Shown here one piece after another: positions 6,707 to 14,950 of a stretch of DNA of 14,995 nucleotides; the stretch's first letter is position 1, and the number at the start of each line of letters is the position of its first letter. The stretch is from assembly GCA_902470915.1 (NCBI GenBank), contig CABRIB010000050.1:1-14995 (forward strand), given 5' to 3'. A program made the position numbers and the translations under genes. This DNA is from an uncultured Collinsella sp. Lineage in GTDB: Bacteria > Actinomycetota > Coriobacteriia > Coriobacteriales > Coriobacteriaceae. The notes below the pieces were generated by a model that saw only the letters and a program-made list of their open reading frames with translations, had not been told where the DNA came from and did not search any database.

Positions 6707-8050
6707 ATGAGCGAACCCCTGCGCACCGTGAACGTCGGCCTCATCGGTCTGGGAACCGTCGGCGGCGGCGTGGCCCGTCTGATCAAGAGCCACCACGATG
6801 AGTACCTGGCAGCCTACGGCATCGACCTTAAGCTGACCCGCGCCTGCGCGCTTGCCTGGGAGCAGGCCGAAGCCGCCGGTATTGAGCGCGAGGCCTTTAC
6901 GAGCGACTGGCACGACGTCGTCACCGACCCCGCCGTCGATATCGTCGTCGAGCTCATCGGCGGCGAGCACCCCGCGACCGAAATCTTCACCACCGCCTTC
7001 GAGAACGGCAAGCATGTCGTCTCTGCCAACAAGGCCCTGCTGGGCCGTCATGTCGAGACGCTCGCCGAGAAGGCGCGCGCGTGCGGCGTGCAGATTAAGT
7101 GCGAGGCCAGCTGCGGCGGTGGCATCCCCATTGTCAGCACGCTCGAGCACGACCTGGTGGGCAACAAGATCCTGACCATCGCCGGCATTCTCAACGGTAC
7201 CACCAACTATATCCTGTCGCGCATGGACGCCGAGGGCGCTGATTACGCCGATGTGCTTGCCGACGCGCAGGCCAAGGGCTATGCCGAGGCCGACCCGTCC
7301 GCCGACGTCGACGGCTTCGACGCCGCCAGCAAGACGGCAATCCTCGCTTCCATCGGCTTTGGCACCCGCGTGACCACCGACGATGTCTACCAACAGGGTA
7401 TCCGTACCATCGGCGCCGAGGACATCGCCCAGGCACGCGAACTCGGCTACACCATCAAGCTGCTGGGCATCGCACGCAACACCGACGCCGGCGTCGACGT
7501 CCGCGTGCATCCCACGCTCATCCCGGCAGACCATATGCTCGCCAAGGTCAACGGCGCCATGAACGCCGTCTACGTGGTGGGTGACGCCGTGGGCGAAACC
7601 ATGTTCTACGGTGCCGGCGCAGGCTCCTTCCCCACCGCGAGCGCCGTCGTGGGCGATATCCTGTCGCTCTCCGAGCAGATCAGCCGCGGCGTGGCTCCGC
7701 TGCCCGAGATTGAGCCCTATGGTCACAACCTCGCCTTTAAGCCCATGGACGAGCTCCAGACTAAGTACTATGTGCGCCTGAAGGTCGCCGACCGCGTGGG
7801 CGCCCTGTCCGAGACGGTCGACATCTTTGCCAAGCACAACATCTCGATCTCGCTCATCAACCAGGTCGAGGACGGCAAGTCGGGCGTCAACGATGCCTGC
7901 TCGGTCATCTTCCTGACGCATCGCGCGCTCGAGAAGGACGTCCAGGCTGCCGCGGCCGAGCTTGCCAGCGTCGGCTGTGTGGCCGAGGTCGCCAACGTCC
8001 TGCGCATCGAGGACGTTGAGGCTTGGACCGAAGGCGTCATGGCCAACTAG
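6707..8050 (+). CDS. hom: Homoserine dehydrogenase
   Basis: Reduces aspartate 4-semialdehyde to homoserine with NAD(P)H, at the branch to threonine, methionine and, through threonine, isoleucine. The 447 residues fit the monofunctional form with a C-terminal regulatory domain. The nucleotide-binding loop GLIGLGTVGGG is at 11-21, SANKALL at 106-112 (K109), the substrate-side ILNGTTNYIL at 161-170, and the catalytic pair D205/K209 in GFDAASK, with the spacing seen in characterised homoserine dehydrogenases. Residues ~355-432 (YYVRLKVADRVGALSETV and onward) form an ACT domain, the usual site of threonine feedback. ATG 6707 has AAGGAG six bases upstream. The gene is alone in its transcript, with a terminator about 35 bases after its stop. 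Confidence 0.97.
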   Translation: MSEPLRTVNVGLIGLGTVGGGVARLIKSHHDEYLAAYGIDLKLTRACALAWEQAEAAGIEREAFTSDWHDVVTDPAVDIVVELIGGEHPATEIFTTAFENGKHVVSANKALLGRHVETLAEKARACGVQIKCEASCGGGIPIVSTLEHDLVGNKILTIAGILNGTTNYILSRMDAEGADYADVLADAQAKGYAEADPSADVDGFDAASKTAILASIGFGTRVTTDDVYQQGIRTIGAEDIAQARELGYTIKLLGIARNTDAGVDVRVHPTLIPADHMLAKVNGAMNAVYVVGDAVGETMFYGAGAGSFPTASAVVGDILSLSEQISRGVAPLPEIEPYGHNLAFKPMDELQTKYYVRLKVADRVGALSETVDIFAKHNISISLINQVEDGKSGVNDACSVIFLTHRALEKDVQAAAAELASVGCVAEVANVLRIEDVEAWTEGVMAN

Positions 8051-8085
8051 TCCACTACTTCGAACCTCAACGAGGCCCAACGCAA

Positions 8086-8133
8086 AAGGCGCGCTGCCTG
8101 CATCAACCGCAGGCAGCGCGCCTTGTTTTGTTT
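8086..8133 (+). terminator. Strong terminator of hom, probably bidirectional
   Basis: AAGGCGCGCTGCCTGC (8086-8101) pairs perfectly over 16 bp with GCAGGCAGCGCGCCTT (8109-8124) around a 7-base loop, followed by GTTTTGTTT on the plus strand. On the minus strand the stem is followed by TTTTGC, so it can also stop transcripts from the convergent antiporter gene. Confidence 0.95.
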
Positions 8134-8137
8134 GTAA

Positions 8138-8310
8138 GGGAAACTGCGTCCCGGTATTTCAGCTCAGAACGGGGCGAAGCTTCCCTCAGGGCCTTCTTTC
8201 GGAAACTATGTCCCATTCTGGGCGCGCATTCTGGGACACGCTTTCCGCAACGGGCTTCTCGCGGAAAGCGCATCCCACTCTGGACGCCAATTCCGGGATG
8301 CATTTTCCGC
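8138..8310. repeat. Array of three 48-nt imperfect palindromes at a 62-nt period
   Basis: Units lie at 8138-8185, 8200-8247 and 8262-8309, each 48 bases, separated by 14-base spacers that resemble each other (TCAGGGCCTTCTTT and CAACGGGCTTCTCG). Each unit is an inverted repeat with 16-base arms holding 13 Watson-Crick pairs and one G-U pair. The consensus is roughly CGGAAA, a variable part, TCCC, about 18 central bases, GGG, a variable part, then TTTCCG. The arms differ between units but pairing is kept: the outermost pair is G-C in unit 1 and C-G in units 2 and 3, and arm positions 10 and 11 also switch between pair types. The array fills the space between the hom terminator and the antiporter stop. 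Possible roles are a REP-like element, mRNA 3'-end protection or a protein target; all are inference. Confidence 0.85.
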
Positions 8311-8321
8311 GGCGGTGTCGG

Positions 8322-9884
8322 CTACTTGCCGTCGTCGTCCTCGGCTTCTTCTCTTGCATAGAGCTCCAGCATGCGGCGGCGGTATTCGCGCACGGCGAGC
8401 TTGGCGCGCTCCAGGCGGCGACGCTCGCGCGGGGTCAGCTCGGACGGGTCGACCTCATCACCATAGGTCTTATCGGCAAGAAGATGCGCCGCGTCCACGA
8501 TGCGGGCATCGATGTGGCCGCTCGCCGCCTCGGCGGAAAGACGCTCGGCAATCGTATCGAGCGTAGGCAAGCCCTCGAATACGCGGCCATGGCCATGCGA
8601 AGTCAGCAGCTCGTGCTCACGTGCGAGCAGGCTCGCCAAATCGTGATGGGCGCGCAGGATGTCGAGCGCATCGGATGGATGCTCGGCAACTTCTGCCACG
8701 GCGGCGACCGGCGCGGCGTCGACCACGCGGTAGAAGAGCTGCGCGAGCAACGGCATCAAGAACACCGTGATGGCACCGGCAGCAACCATGACCGACGCAA
8801 TATCTTGCGACAGCGCGCCCGCGTTGACGGCAACGCTTGTCACGGCAACGATGATCGGCAGGGCCGTGGTGCAGTACAGGGCCACGGTAATGCGACCATA
8901 CGCCGACACATCGCGCGTCGCAGGACAAATGCTCATAGAAATAAGAATGGGCACGGCACGAATAATCAACAACGCCACGATAAAGCCCACGAGCAGACCC
9001 GGGCGCGACGCCACGGCCGTCAGATCGATCTTTGCGCCCGATACGGTAAAGAATACCGGAATCAAAAAGCCGTAGGCCAGGCCATCGAGCTTGGTCTCGA
9101 GCGTATGGTTGCCCTCGGGGATGATATAGCGCAAGACAAAGCCGGCGGCAAAAGAACCCAACACGATGTCGAGATCAAAGACGGCCGAGAACGCCACGAG
9201 TGTGACCAGGATGAGCACCGTCAGGCGCACGAAGGTCTGCGACGTGGTATCGGCGCGTTCCTCGACAAACGCAAAGAAGCGGCTGCCGACACGCTTGGAG
9301 CGGCTTGGGACCACAGCCAGCAACACGCAAACCACCGCAAACAAGCCAAGGATTACGAGCGTTTGGATGCCAGTGCGGGCAGACAGCAGCACCGACATGG
9401 CGAGCACAGGGCCGAGCTCACCCCAGGTGCCATACGCGAGAATCGAGTCGCCCACACGCGTGCCAGTGAGCGAGCGCTCACGCATGATGGGCACGAGCGT
9501 GCCGAGCGCCGTCGAAGTGAGGGCAAGCGTCACGGCGATACCGTCAAAATGACTGACTGAGAACCACGGGGTAAAGCGCACGGCAAGCCAGGCGATACCA
9601 AACGTGACGACCCACGTCGCCAAGCCGTAGCGCCCCTCGACGCCCGTGATGCTCTTGGGGTCGATCTCAAAGCCGGCAAGCAGGAACAAGAAGGCCAGGC
9701 CCAGCTCGGACACAAGCGAGACCTCGGCATCTACATGGATGACGCCGAGCATATGGGGTCCCAGCACCGCGCCGAGCACGAGCAAAAAGACCGTCTCGGG
9801 AACAGGTTTTCCGGGAATCGCCGAGGCGATGAAGGGACTCGCAAAGGCCACGAGTGCGATGATGGCGAGCGAAACGAATGCCAT
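8322..9884 (-). CDS. Kef/CPA2-type cation:proton antiporter
   Basis: Integral membrane transporter of 520 residues exchanging protons for a monovalent cation (K+ or Na+); the ion cannot be told from sequence. Roughly residues 1-390 hold about 12 hydrophobic spans. Family-typical parts are VLGPHMLG-like LGAVLGPHMLG (37-47), FLFLLAGFEID (65-75), TSTALGTLVPIM (123-134), SFAAGFVLRY (244-253) and IPVFFTVSGAKIDL (275-288). Where many CPA members have an Asp pair in the ion-binding helix, this protein has YGTWGELGP (151-159), so Glu156 may carry the ion site. The C-terminal ~130 residues are soluble and charged, with no nucleotide-binding RCK/TrkA-N domain, unlike full KefB/KefC. ATG 9884 has GAAAGG eight bases upstream. 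Single gene, convergent with hom and divergent from purL. Confidence 0.88.
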   Translation of the reverse strand: MAFVSLAIIALVAFASPFIASAIPGKPVPETVFLLVLGAVLGPHMLGVIHVDAEVSLVSELGLAFLFLLAGFEIDPKSITGVEGRYGLATWVVTFGIAWLAVRFTPWFSVSHFDGIAVTLALTSTALGTLVPIMRERSLTGTRVGDSILAYGTWGELGPVLAMSVLLSARTGIQTLVILGLFAVVCVLLAVVPSRSKRVGSRFFAFVEERADTTSQTFVRLTVLILVTLVAFSAVFDLDIVLGSFAAGFVLRYIIPEGNHTLETKLDGLAYGFLIPVFFTVSGAKIDLTAVASRPGLLVGFIVALLIIRAVPILISMSICPATRDVSAYGRITVALYCTTALPIIVAVTSVAVNAGALSQDIASVMVAAGAITVFLMPLLAQLFYRVVDAAPVAAVAEVAEHPSDALDILRAHHDLASLLAREHELLTSHGHGRVFEGLPTLDTIAERLSAEAASGHIDARIVDAAHLLADKTYGDEVDPSELTPRERRRLERAKLAVREYRRRMLELYAREEAEDDDGK

Positions 9885-10068
9885 GTGATGCCTTTCTCTT
9901 GTTTGCGCTTCACTGTAGCACCCTCGCCGTCCTCAACGCGCCGCGAGCTGTCGTATCATAGTGAGGTTTACAAACATGTGGCTCAAGGCGACCGCGAGGC
10001 TTGCCCCGTAAACCGACCGCTGCCGCATACCGTACCGTACGCCCAACCGATCAGGAAGGCAGGAACCA
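9885..10068. promoter_or_regulatory. Divergent region between antiporter gene and purL, with structured purL leader
   Basis: The plus strand has TATCAT (9954-9959), five of six bases of a -10 box, which would start the purL transcript near 9966; the -35 is poor. In that leader GGTTTAC (9965-9971) is the exact complement of GTAAACC (10008-10014), 36 bases apart, and CAAG (9983-9986) with CTTG inside could extend the stem. The leader does not match the purine or ZTP riboswitch cores I know. The antiporter promoter must lie on the other strand; TACAGT (complement of 9912-9917) is a weak -10 candidate. The purL ribosome site is AGGA just upstream of ATG 10069. Confidence 0.35.
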
Positions 10069-13000
10069 ATGGTCTCTCGTATCTACGTGGAGAAGAAACC
10101 CGGGTTCGACGTCGAGGCTCAGCAGCTCAAGGGCGAGCTGACCGAAATTCTCGGCATCAGGGGCATCGAGGCCCTGAGGATCATCAACCGCTACGACGTC
10201 GAGGGCATCGACGAGGAGCTTTTCCGCTCCTGCGTGCCGACCGTCTTTAGCGAGCCCCAGGTCGATGTGACCTACGACGAGCTCCCCGCAAGCGATGGCG
10301 CCGTCTTTGCCGTCGAATTCCTGCCTGGCCAGTTTGACCAGCGCGCCGACTCCGCCAGCGAGTGCGTGCAGCTCATCAGCCAGGGCGAGCGCCCCGCCGT
10401 GCGCTCCGCCAAGGTCTATATGATCTCGGGCGCTCTGGACGAGGCCGCCATCGATGCCATCAAGCACTACGTGGTGAACCCCGTCGAGGCGCGCATCGCC
10501 TCGCTCGACCTGCCCGAGACGCTGTACATGGAGACCCCCGAGCCCCAGCCCGTCGAGGTGCTCGACGGCTTCCGCGAGCTCGACGAGGCCGGCCTTGCCG
10601 CCTTTATCGCCGATCGCGGCCTTGCCATGGACGAGGCGGACATCGCCTTCTGCCAGCAGTACTTCCGCGATGAGGACCGCGACCCCACCATCACCGAGAT
10701 CCGCGTGATCGACACCTACTGGTCCGATCACTGCCGCCACACCACCTTCGGCACCGTCCTGGACGACGTGACGATCGACGACGCTGTGGTGCAGCAAGCC
10801 TTCGACCGCTACATGGAGATGCGCCACGAACTCGGCCGCGACGCCAAGCCCGTCTGCCTCATGGACATGGGCACCATCGGCGCCAAGTATCTTAAGAAGA
10901 CCGGCATCATGACCGATGTCGATGAGTCCGAGGAGATCAACGCCTGCACCGTCAAGGTGAAGGTCGATGTCGACGGCGAGGACCAGGACTGGCTGTTCCT
11001 GTTTAAGAACGAGACCCACAACCACCCGACCGAGATCGAGCCCTTCGGCGGTGCCGCCACCTGCGTGGGCGGCGCTATCCGCGACCCGCTCTCGGGCCGC
11101 AGCTATGTATACCAGGCCATGCGCGTCACCGGCGCCGGCGACCCCACCGTCCCGGTTTCCGAGACGCTCGAGGGCAAGCTGCCGCAGCGCAAGCTCGTGA
11201 CCACCGCTGCCGCCGGCTACTCCAGCTACGGCAACCAGATCGGCCTTGCCACCGGTCAGGTTAATGAACTCTATCACCCCGGTTACGTGGCCAAGCGCAT
11301 GGAAGTTGGCGCCGTCGTGGGCGCCACCCCGGCAAACCACGTTCGTCGCGAGTGCCCCGCCCCCACCGACAAGATCATCCTGCTGGGCGGCCGCACCGGC
11401 CGTGACGGCATCGGTGGCGCTACCGGCTCCTCAAAGACCCAGAACACCGAGTCCATCGAGACCTCGGGTGCCGAGGTCCAGAAGGGCAACGCCCCGGTCG
11501 AGCGCAAGCTGCAGCGTCTGTTCCGCCGCGGCGACGCCTGCCGTCTGATCAAGCGCTGCAACGACTTTGGCGCCGGCGGCGTCTCGGTCGCCGTGGGTGA
11601 GCTTGCCGACGGCCTGTATGTCGACCTTGACACCGTGACCAAGAAGTACGACGGCCTGGATGGCACCGAGCTCGCCATTTCCGAGTCCCAGGAGCGCATG
11701 GCTTGCGCCGTCGCCGACGGTGACGTCGAGGAGTTCATGGGCTACGCCGCCGAGGAGAACCTGGAGGCAACCGTTATCGCCGAGGTTACCGCCGAGCCGC
11801 GCATGCGCATGGCCTGGAACGGCGTCGCCATCGTCGACCTGTCCCGCGAGTTCCTCAACTCCAACGGCGCACCCAAGCACCAGGTCGCCCACGTGTGCGC
11901 CCGTAGCGTGTGGCAGCCCAGCTGGGCCGGCACCACGCTCGCCGAGCGCATGACCTCGCTTGTCACCGACCTCAACGTCGCTTCCAACAAGGGTCTTTCC
12001 GAGCGCTTCGACTCCACCATCGGCGCCGCGACCGTGCTCATGCCCTTTGGCGGCAAGACGCAGCTCACCCCCAGCTCGGCCATGGTCGCCAAGTTCCCCG
12101 TGGACGGCGAGACCACCACGGCGAGTGCCATGGCATGGGGCTTCAACCCCTATCTGATGGAGGCCGACCAGTTTGCGGGCGCCTACCTGTCCGTGGTCGA
12201 GTCCATTGCCAAGCTCGTTGCCGCCGGCTTTGAGCACAAGCGCGCCTATCTCTCCTTCCAGGAGTACTTCGAGCGTCTGCGCACCGAGGCCGAGCGCTGG
12301 GGCAAGCCCACGGCAGCCGTCTTGGGCGCCCTCATGGCCCAAGTCGACCTGGGTGCCGGCGCCATCGGTGGCAAGGATTCCATGAGCGGCTCGTTTGAGG
12401 ACGAGACCGGCGAGCTCAACGTTCCGCCGACCCTGATCAGCTTCGCTGTCGCCGTGGGCAAGGCCGCCCGCGCCGTCTCGCCCGAGTTCAAGGGCCTCAC
12501 GCACCGCGTCGTCCGCATCGCCCCCGCCACCTATGGCGAGGACTACCGCCCCGACGCTCAGCAGCTGCTCGCGGCGTTTGACGCCGTCGAGGCGCTCACT
12601 GCTACCGGCAACGCCCTGGCCATCTCCACGCCCGGCTACGGCTGCGGCGCCGAGAGCCTCTTTAAGATGTGCGTCGGTAACCAGATCGGTATCGAGCTTG
12701 CCGAGGATGTAGACGTAGAGAGCCTCTTCACCCCGCTCTACGGCAGCTTTATCGTCGAGCTCGCCGAGGACGCCGAGCTGCCCGAGGTCGCCGACGGCGT
12801 TGTCGTCGAGCCCCTGGGTACCACCGTCGAGGGCTATGTCATCGACACCGGCTCCGAGGTCATCGAGCTCGCCAAGCTCCAGGAGGCCTGGGAGAGCGGC
12901 ATCGAGGGCGTCTTCGCCTACCGCAGCGCCGGCGAGACCCCCGAGGTCGAGACCATCGACTTCCGCGCCAAGGATATCCACGTGTACGGCGGCGCCAAGA

Positions 13001-13815
13001 TCGCCCGCCCGCGCGTGATCATCCCCGTGTTCCCCGGTAACAACTGCGAGTACGACAGCGCCCGCGCCTTCCGTGCCGCCGGTGCCGAGGCCGACACCTT
13101 CGTGATCAACAACCTCACGCCCGAGGCCGTCGCCGAGAGCACCCACGAGCTCGCCCGCCGTATTCGCCAGAGCCAGATTGTCATGATCCCCGGCGGCTTC
13201 TCGGGCGGCGACGAGCCCGATGGCTCCGCCAAGTTCATCACGGCGTTCTTCCGCGCTCCCGAGGTCACCGAGGCAGTCCGCGACCTGCTCAAGGCCCGCG
13301 ATGGCCTGATGCTGGGCATCTGCAACGGCTTCCAGGCCCTGATCAAGCTCGGCCTGGTGCCCTACGGCGACATCGTCGATGCCACGCCCGATGCGCCCAC
13401 GTTGACGTTCAACACCATCGGTCGCCATCAGAGCCGCCTGGTGCGCACCCGCATCTCGTCCAACCTGTCCCCGTGGCTGTCGCAGTGCAGCCTGGACGAC
13501 CCCTACACCGTCGCCATCAGCCACGGCGAGGGCCGCTTTGTCGCCAATGACGAAGTGCTCGCCCAGCTGATCGCCAACGGCCAGGTCGCCACGCAGTACG
13601 TGGGCGAGGACGGCAAGCCCAGCATGGATCTCTCCGTCAACCCCAACGGCTCCGCACTCGCCATCGAGGGCATCACGAGCCCCGACGGCCGCGTCCTGGG
13701 CAAGATGGGTCATGCCGAGCGCCGCGGCGACAACCTGTACCGCAACGTGCCCGAGCATGTCCCCGGCGATAAGTTCATGCCGATCTTTGAGAGCGGCGTG
13801 GCCTACTTCGCCTAA
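10069..13815 (+). CDS. purL: Phosphoribosylformylglycinamidine synthase, single-chain PurL
   Basis: Fourth step of purine synthesis: converts FGAR, glutamine and ATP to FGAM. At 1248 residues it is the fused form carrying in one chain what other bacteria split into PurS, PurQ and small PurL. Order: PurS-like N-terminus (~1-165); linker with DTYWSDHCRHTTF (215-227); first AIRS-type half with KNETHNHPTEIEPFGG (313-328); second half with GGKDSMSGSF (767-776); glutamine amidotransferase from ~979 starting RPRVIIPVFPGNNCEYD. The amidotransferase has nucleophile Cys1085 in LGICNGFQ and its partners His1152 and Glu1154 in SHGEGRF. All catalytic landmarks are present, so it should be active. Overall it resembles the long PurL subtype of Clostridia and some Actinobacteria. 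Single gene with its own strong terminator; ammonia is expected to tunnel between domains. Confidence 0.97.
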   Translation: MVSRIYVEKKPGFDVEAQQLKGELTEILGIRGIEALRIINRYDVEGIDEELFRSCVPTVFSEPQVDVTYDELPASDGAVFAVEFLPGQFDQRADSASECVQLISQGERPAVRSAKVYMISGALDEAAIDAIKHYVVNPVEARIASLDLPETLYMETPEPQPVEVLDGFRELDEAGLAAFIADRGLAMDEADIAFCQQYFRDEDRDPTITEIRVIDTYWSDHCRHTTFGTVLDDVTIDDAVVQQAFDRYMEMRHELGRDAKPVCLMDMGTIGAKYLKKTGIMTDVDESEEINACTVKVKVDVDGEDQDWLFLFKNETHNHPTEIEPFGGAATCVGGAIRDPLSGRSYVYQAMRVTGAGDPTVPVSETLEGKLPQRKLVTTAAAGYSSYGNQIGLATGQVNELYHPGYVAKRMEVGAVVGATPANHVRRECPAPTDKIILLGGRTGRDGIGGATGSSKTQNTESIETSGAEVQKGNAPVERKLQRLFRRGDACRLIKRCNDFGAGGVSVAVGELADGLYVDLDTVTKKYDGLDGTELAISESQERMACAVADGDVEEFMGYAAEENLEATVIAEVTAEPRMRMAWNGVAIVDLSREFLNSNGAPKHQVAHVCARSVWQPSWAGTTLAERMTSLVTDLNVASNKGLSERFDSTIGAATVLMPFGGKTQLTPSSAMVAKFPVDGETTTASAMAWGFNPYLMEADQFAGAYLSVVESIAKLVAAGFEHKRAYLSFQEYFERLRTEAERWGKPTAAVLGALMAQVDLGAGAIGGKDSMSGSFEDETGELNVPPTLISFAVAVGKAARAVSPEFKGLTHRVVRIAPATYGEDYRPDAQQLLAAFDAVEALTATGNALAISTPGYGCGAESLFKMCVGNQIGIELAEDVDVESLFTPLYGSFIVELAEDAELPEVADGVVVEPLGTTVEGYVIDTGSEVIELAKLQEAWESGIEGVFAYRSAGETPEVETIDFRAKDIHVYGGAKIARPRVIIPVFPGNNCEYDSARAFRAAGAEADTFVINNLTPEAVAESTHELARRIRQSQIVMIPGGFSGGDEPDGSAKFITAFFRAPEVTEAVRDLLKARDGLMLGICNGFQALIKLGLVPYGDIVDATPDAPTLTFNTIGRHQSRLVRTRISSNLSPWLSQCSLDDPYTVAISHGEGRFVANDEVLAQLIANGQVATQYVGEDGKPSMDLSVNPNGSALAIEGITSPDGRVLGKMGHAERRGDNLYRNVPEHVPGDKFMPIFESGVAYFA

Positions 13816-13820
13816 ACCTT

Positions 13821-13847
13821 TCCCATCGGGTACAATCCCTTCGGGTA
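13821..13847 (+). repeat. Short direct repeat between the purL stop and its terminator
   Basis: TCCCATCGGGTA (13821-13832) and TCCCTTCGGGTA (13836-13847) differ at one base and are separated by CAA. The second CGGGT (13842-13846) can pair with ACCCG (13853-13857), the base of the left arm of the following terminator, and the first CGGGT could do so too. TACAAT (13831-13836) also resembles a -10 box. Confidence 0.6.
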
Positions 13848-13852
13848 ACAAC

Positions 13853-13890
13853 ACCCGCCACCGACACATCCGGTGGCGGGTTCTTTTTTT
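13853..13890 (+). terminator. Rho-independent terminator after purL
   Basis: ACCCGCCACCG (13853-13863) pairs perfectly with CGGTGGCGGGT (13871-13881) around a 7-base loop and is followed by TTCTTTTTTT. It ends only 25 bases before the exporter start, so that gene depends on read-through or on a promoter upstream of this hairpin. Confidence 0.96.
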
Positions 13891-13915
13891 GCTTCGCGCA
13901 TGTAGGAAGGACATC

Positions 13916-14851
13916 ATGGAAAGCCGCAAGCCGTATCTCGCCACCCTGCCCGGACTCATCCTGGGCTGTCTTGTTTGCTGTGCACTCTGGGGATCGGCCT
14001 TTCCCTGCATCAAGATCGGCTACGCACTCTTTGGTATCCCGGCGCACGATAGCGCTTCGCAGCTGCTCTTTGCAGGTTTACGCTTTACGCTTGCCGGCGT
14101 CCTGGTTATCGTTGGGATGAGCGCGGCCCAACGCCGCCCCCTCGTACCGCAAGCGCGCGACATCAAGCCCATCTTTGTCTTGTCGCTCTTCCAGACTATC
14201 GGGCAGTACTTCTTTTTCTACCTGGGACTCTCGCGCGCCAGTGCCATGTCGAGCTCCATCATCGAGGCCAGCGCCAACTTCCTCGCAATCCTCTTTGCCG
14301 CCCTGGCATTTCGCACCGAGAAGCTCAATACGGCCAAGGTGCTTGGCTGCGTGTTGGGCTTTGCCGGCGTCGCGCTTGTCAACCTTTCGGGCGCAGATGG
14401 CACCTTTGGCTTCACGCTCGATGGCGAGGGCTTTATCCTAGCCTCCACTGTCGCGGGCGCTCTTTCGACCTGCCTGATCGGCATCTTCTCGCGCAAGCAC
14501 GACGGTGTTTTGCTTGCCGGCTGGCAGTTTTTAGTCGGCGGCCTGGTCCTCACCGCCATCGGCTTTTTGATGGGCGGCACATTGTCCCCCACCGAAGTCG
14601 CCCCCGCCATCGCGCTCATCATCTACATGGCGCTTATCTCCGCCGTCGCGTACTCGCTGTGGTCCCGCCTGCTCGCCGTCAACCCCGTCAGCCGCGTGTC
14701 GGTCTTTGGCTTTATGAACCCGGTCTTTGGCGTGCTGTTGAGCGCACTGCTGCTCGGCGAGGGCGCTGGCACGAGCCCCGTTACCGTCATCGTTGCCCTG
14801 TTGTTGGTCTGCGGCGGCATCATCATCGTCAACAAACCCAAAAAAGCCTAG
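13916..14851 (+). CDS. EamA/DMT-family (RhaT-like) metabolite exporter
   Basis: Inner-membrane transporter of 311 residues with about ten hydrophobic spans arranged as two EamA repeats (~15-155 and ~170-306). Family hallmarks are WGSAFP in the first helix (25-30), the EASANFLAILFAALAFRTEK region (117-136) closing the first repeat, and FMNPVFGVLLSALLLGE (266-282) closing the second. A basic tail (NKPKKA) follows. DMT proteins export amino acids, nucleosides or other small metabolites; the substrate cannot be told here. ATG 13916 is chosen because AGGAAGGA sits just upstream; the frame is open upstream into purL, but that part only reflects purL in another frame. The start is 25 bases after the purL terminator, an unusually close spacing. 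Confidence 0.92.
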   Translation: MESRKPYLATLPGLILGCLVCCALWGSAFPCIKIGYALFGIPAHDSASQLLFAGLRFTLAGVLVIVGMSAAQRRPLVPQARDIKPIFVLSLFQTIGQYFFFYLGLSRASAMSSSIIEASANFLAILFAALAFRTEKLNTAKVLGCVLGFAGVALVNLSGADGTFGFTLDGEGFILASTVAGALSTCLIGIFSRKHDGVLLAGWQFLVGGLVLTAIGFLMGGTLSPTEVAPAIALIIYMALISAVAYSLWSRLLAVNPVSRVSVFGFMNPVFGVLLSALLLGEGAGTSPVTVIVALLLVCGGIIIVNKPKKA

Positions 14852-14925
14852 CGAGCTCACCTTTTTAGGGAGGGCGTTTGCACACTTTAGCTTAATGGAA
14901 TACATCGATGAGCTGAGGGCCGCCA

Positions 14926-14949
14926 CGCACGCAAGCGTGCGACCCTTTT
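14926..14949 (+). terminator. Possible weak terminator after the exporter gene
   Basis: CGCACG (14926-14931) pairs with CGTGCG (14936-14941) around CAAG and is followed by ACCCTTTT. The stem is only 6 bp and the U-run four bases, and the contig ends right after it. A frame from ATG 14895 runs through this hairpin into the adapter, but it has no ribosome site, so the terminator reading is slightly preferred. Confidence 0.3.
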
Positions 14950-14950
14950 C

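Noticed and set aside
6701..8080. Antisense open frame of about 459 codons opposite hom
   Set aside because: Shadow of a strongly biased gene; hom motifs on the plus strand are unmistakable.
8138..8310. CRISPR array reading of the three repeats
   Set aside because: The spacers are only 14 bases and similar to one another, the repeats are long diverged palindromes, and no cas genes are present.
7962..9560. Plus-strand open frame from the end of hom through the repeat array into the antiporter
   Set aside because: It crosses a strong terminator and reads antisense to a recognisable transporter; no domain.
10051..11340. Antisense open frame of about 429 codons opposite the 5' part of purL
   Set aside because: Same codon-bias shadow; low-complexity and it overlaps clear PurL sequence.
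11431..14013. Antisense open frame of about 860 codons opposite purL
   Set aside because: Its composition (Gly/Ala/Asp/Leu/Val-rich, no domain) is what the third-position GC bias of purL creates on the opposite strand; purL carries intact catalytic motifs.
14895..14950. Start of a further gene (ATG, then EYIDELRAATHASVRPFS)
   Set aside because: Only 18 to 19 codons before the adapter, no ribosome site, and it overlaps a terminator-like hairpin; cannot be supported.
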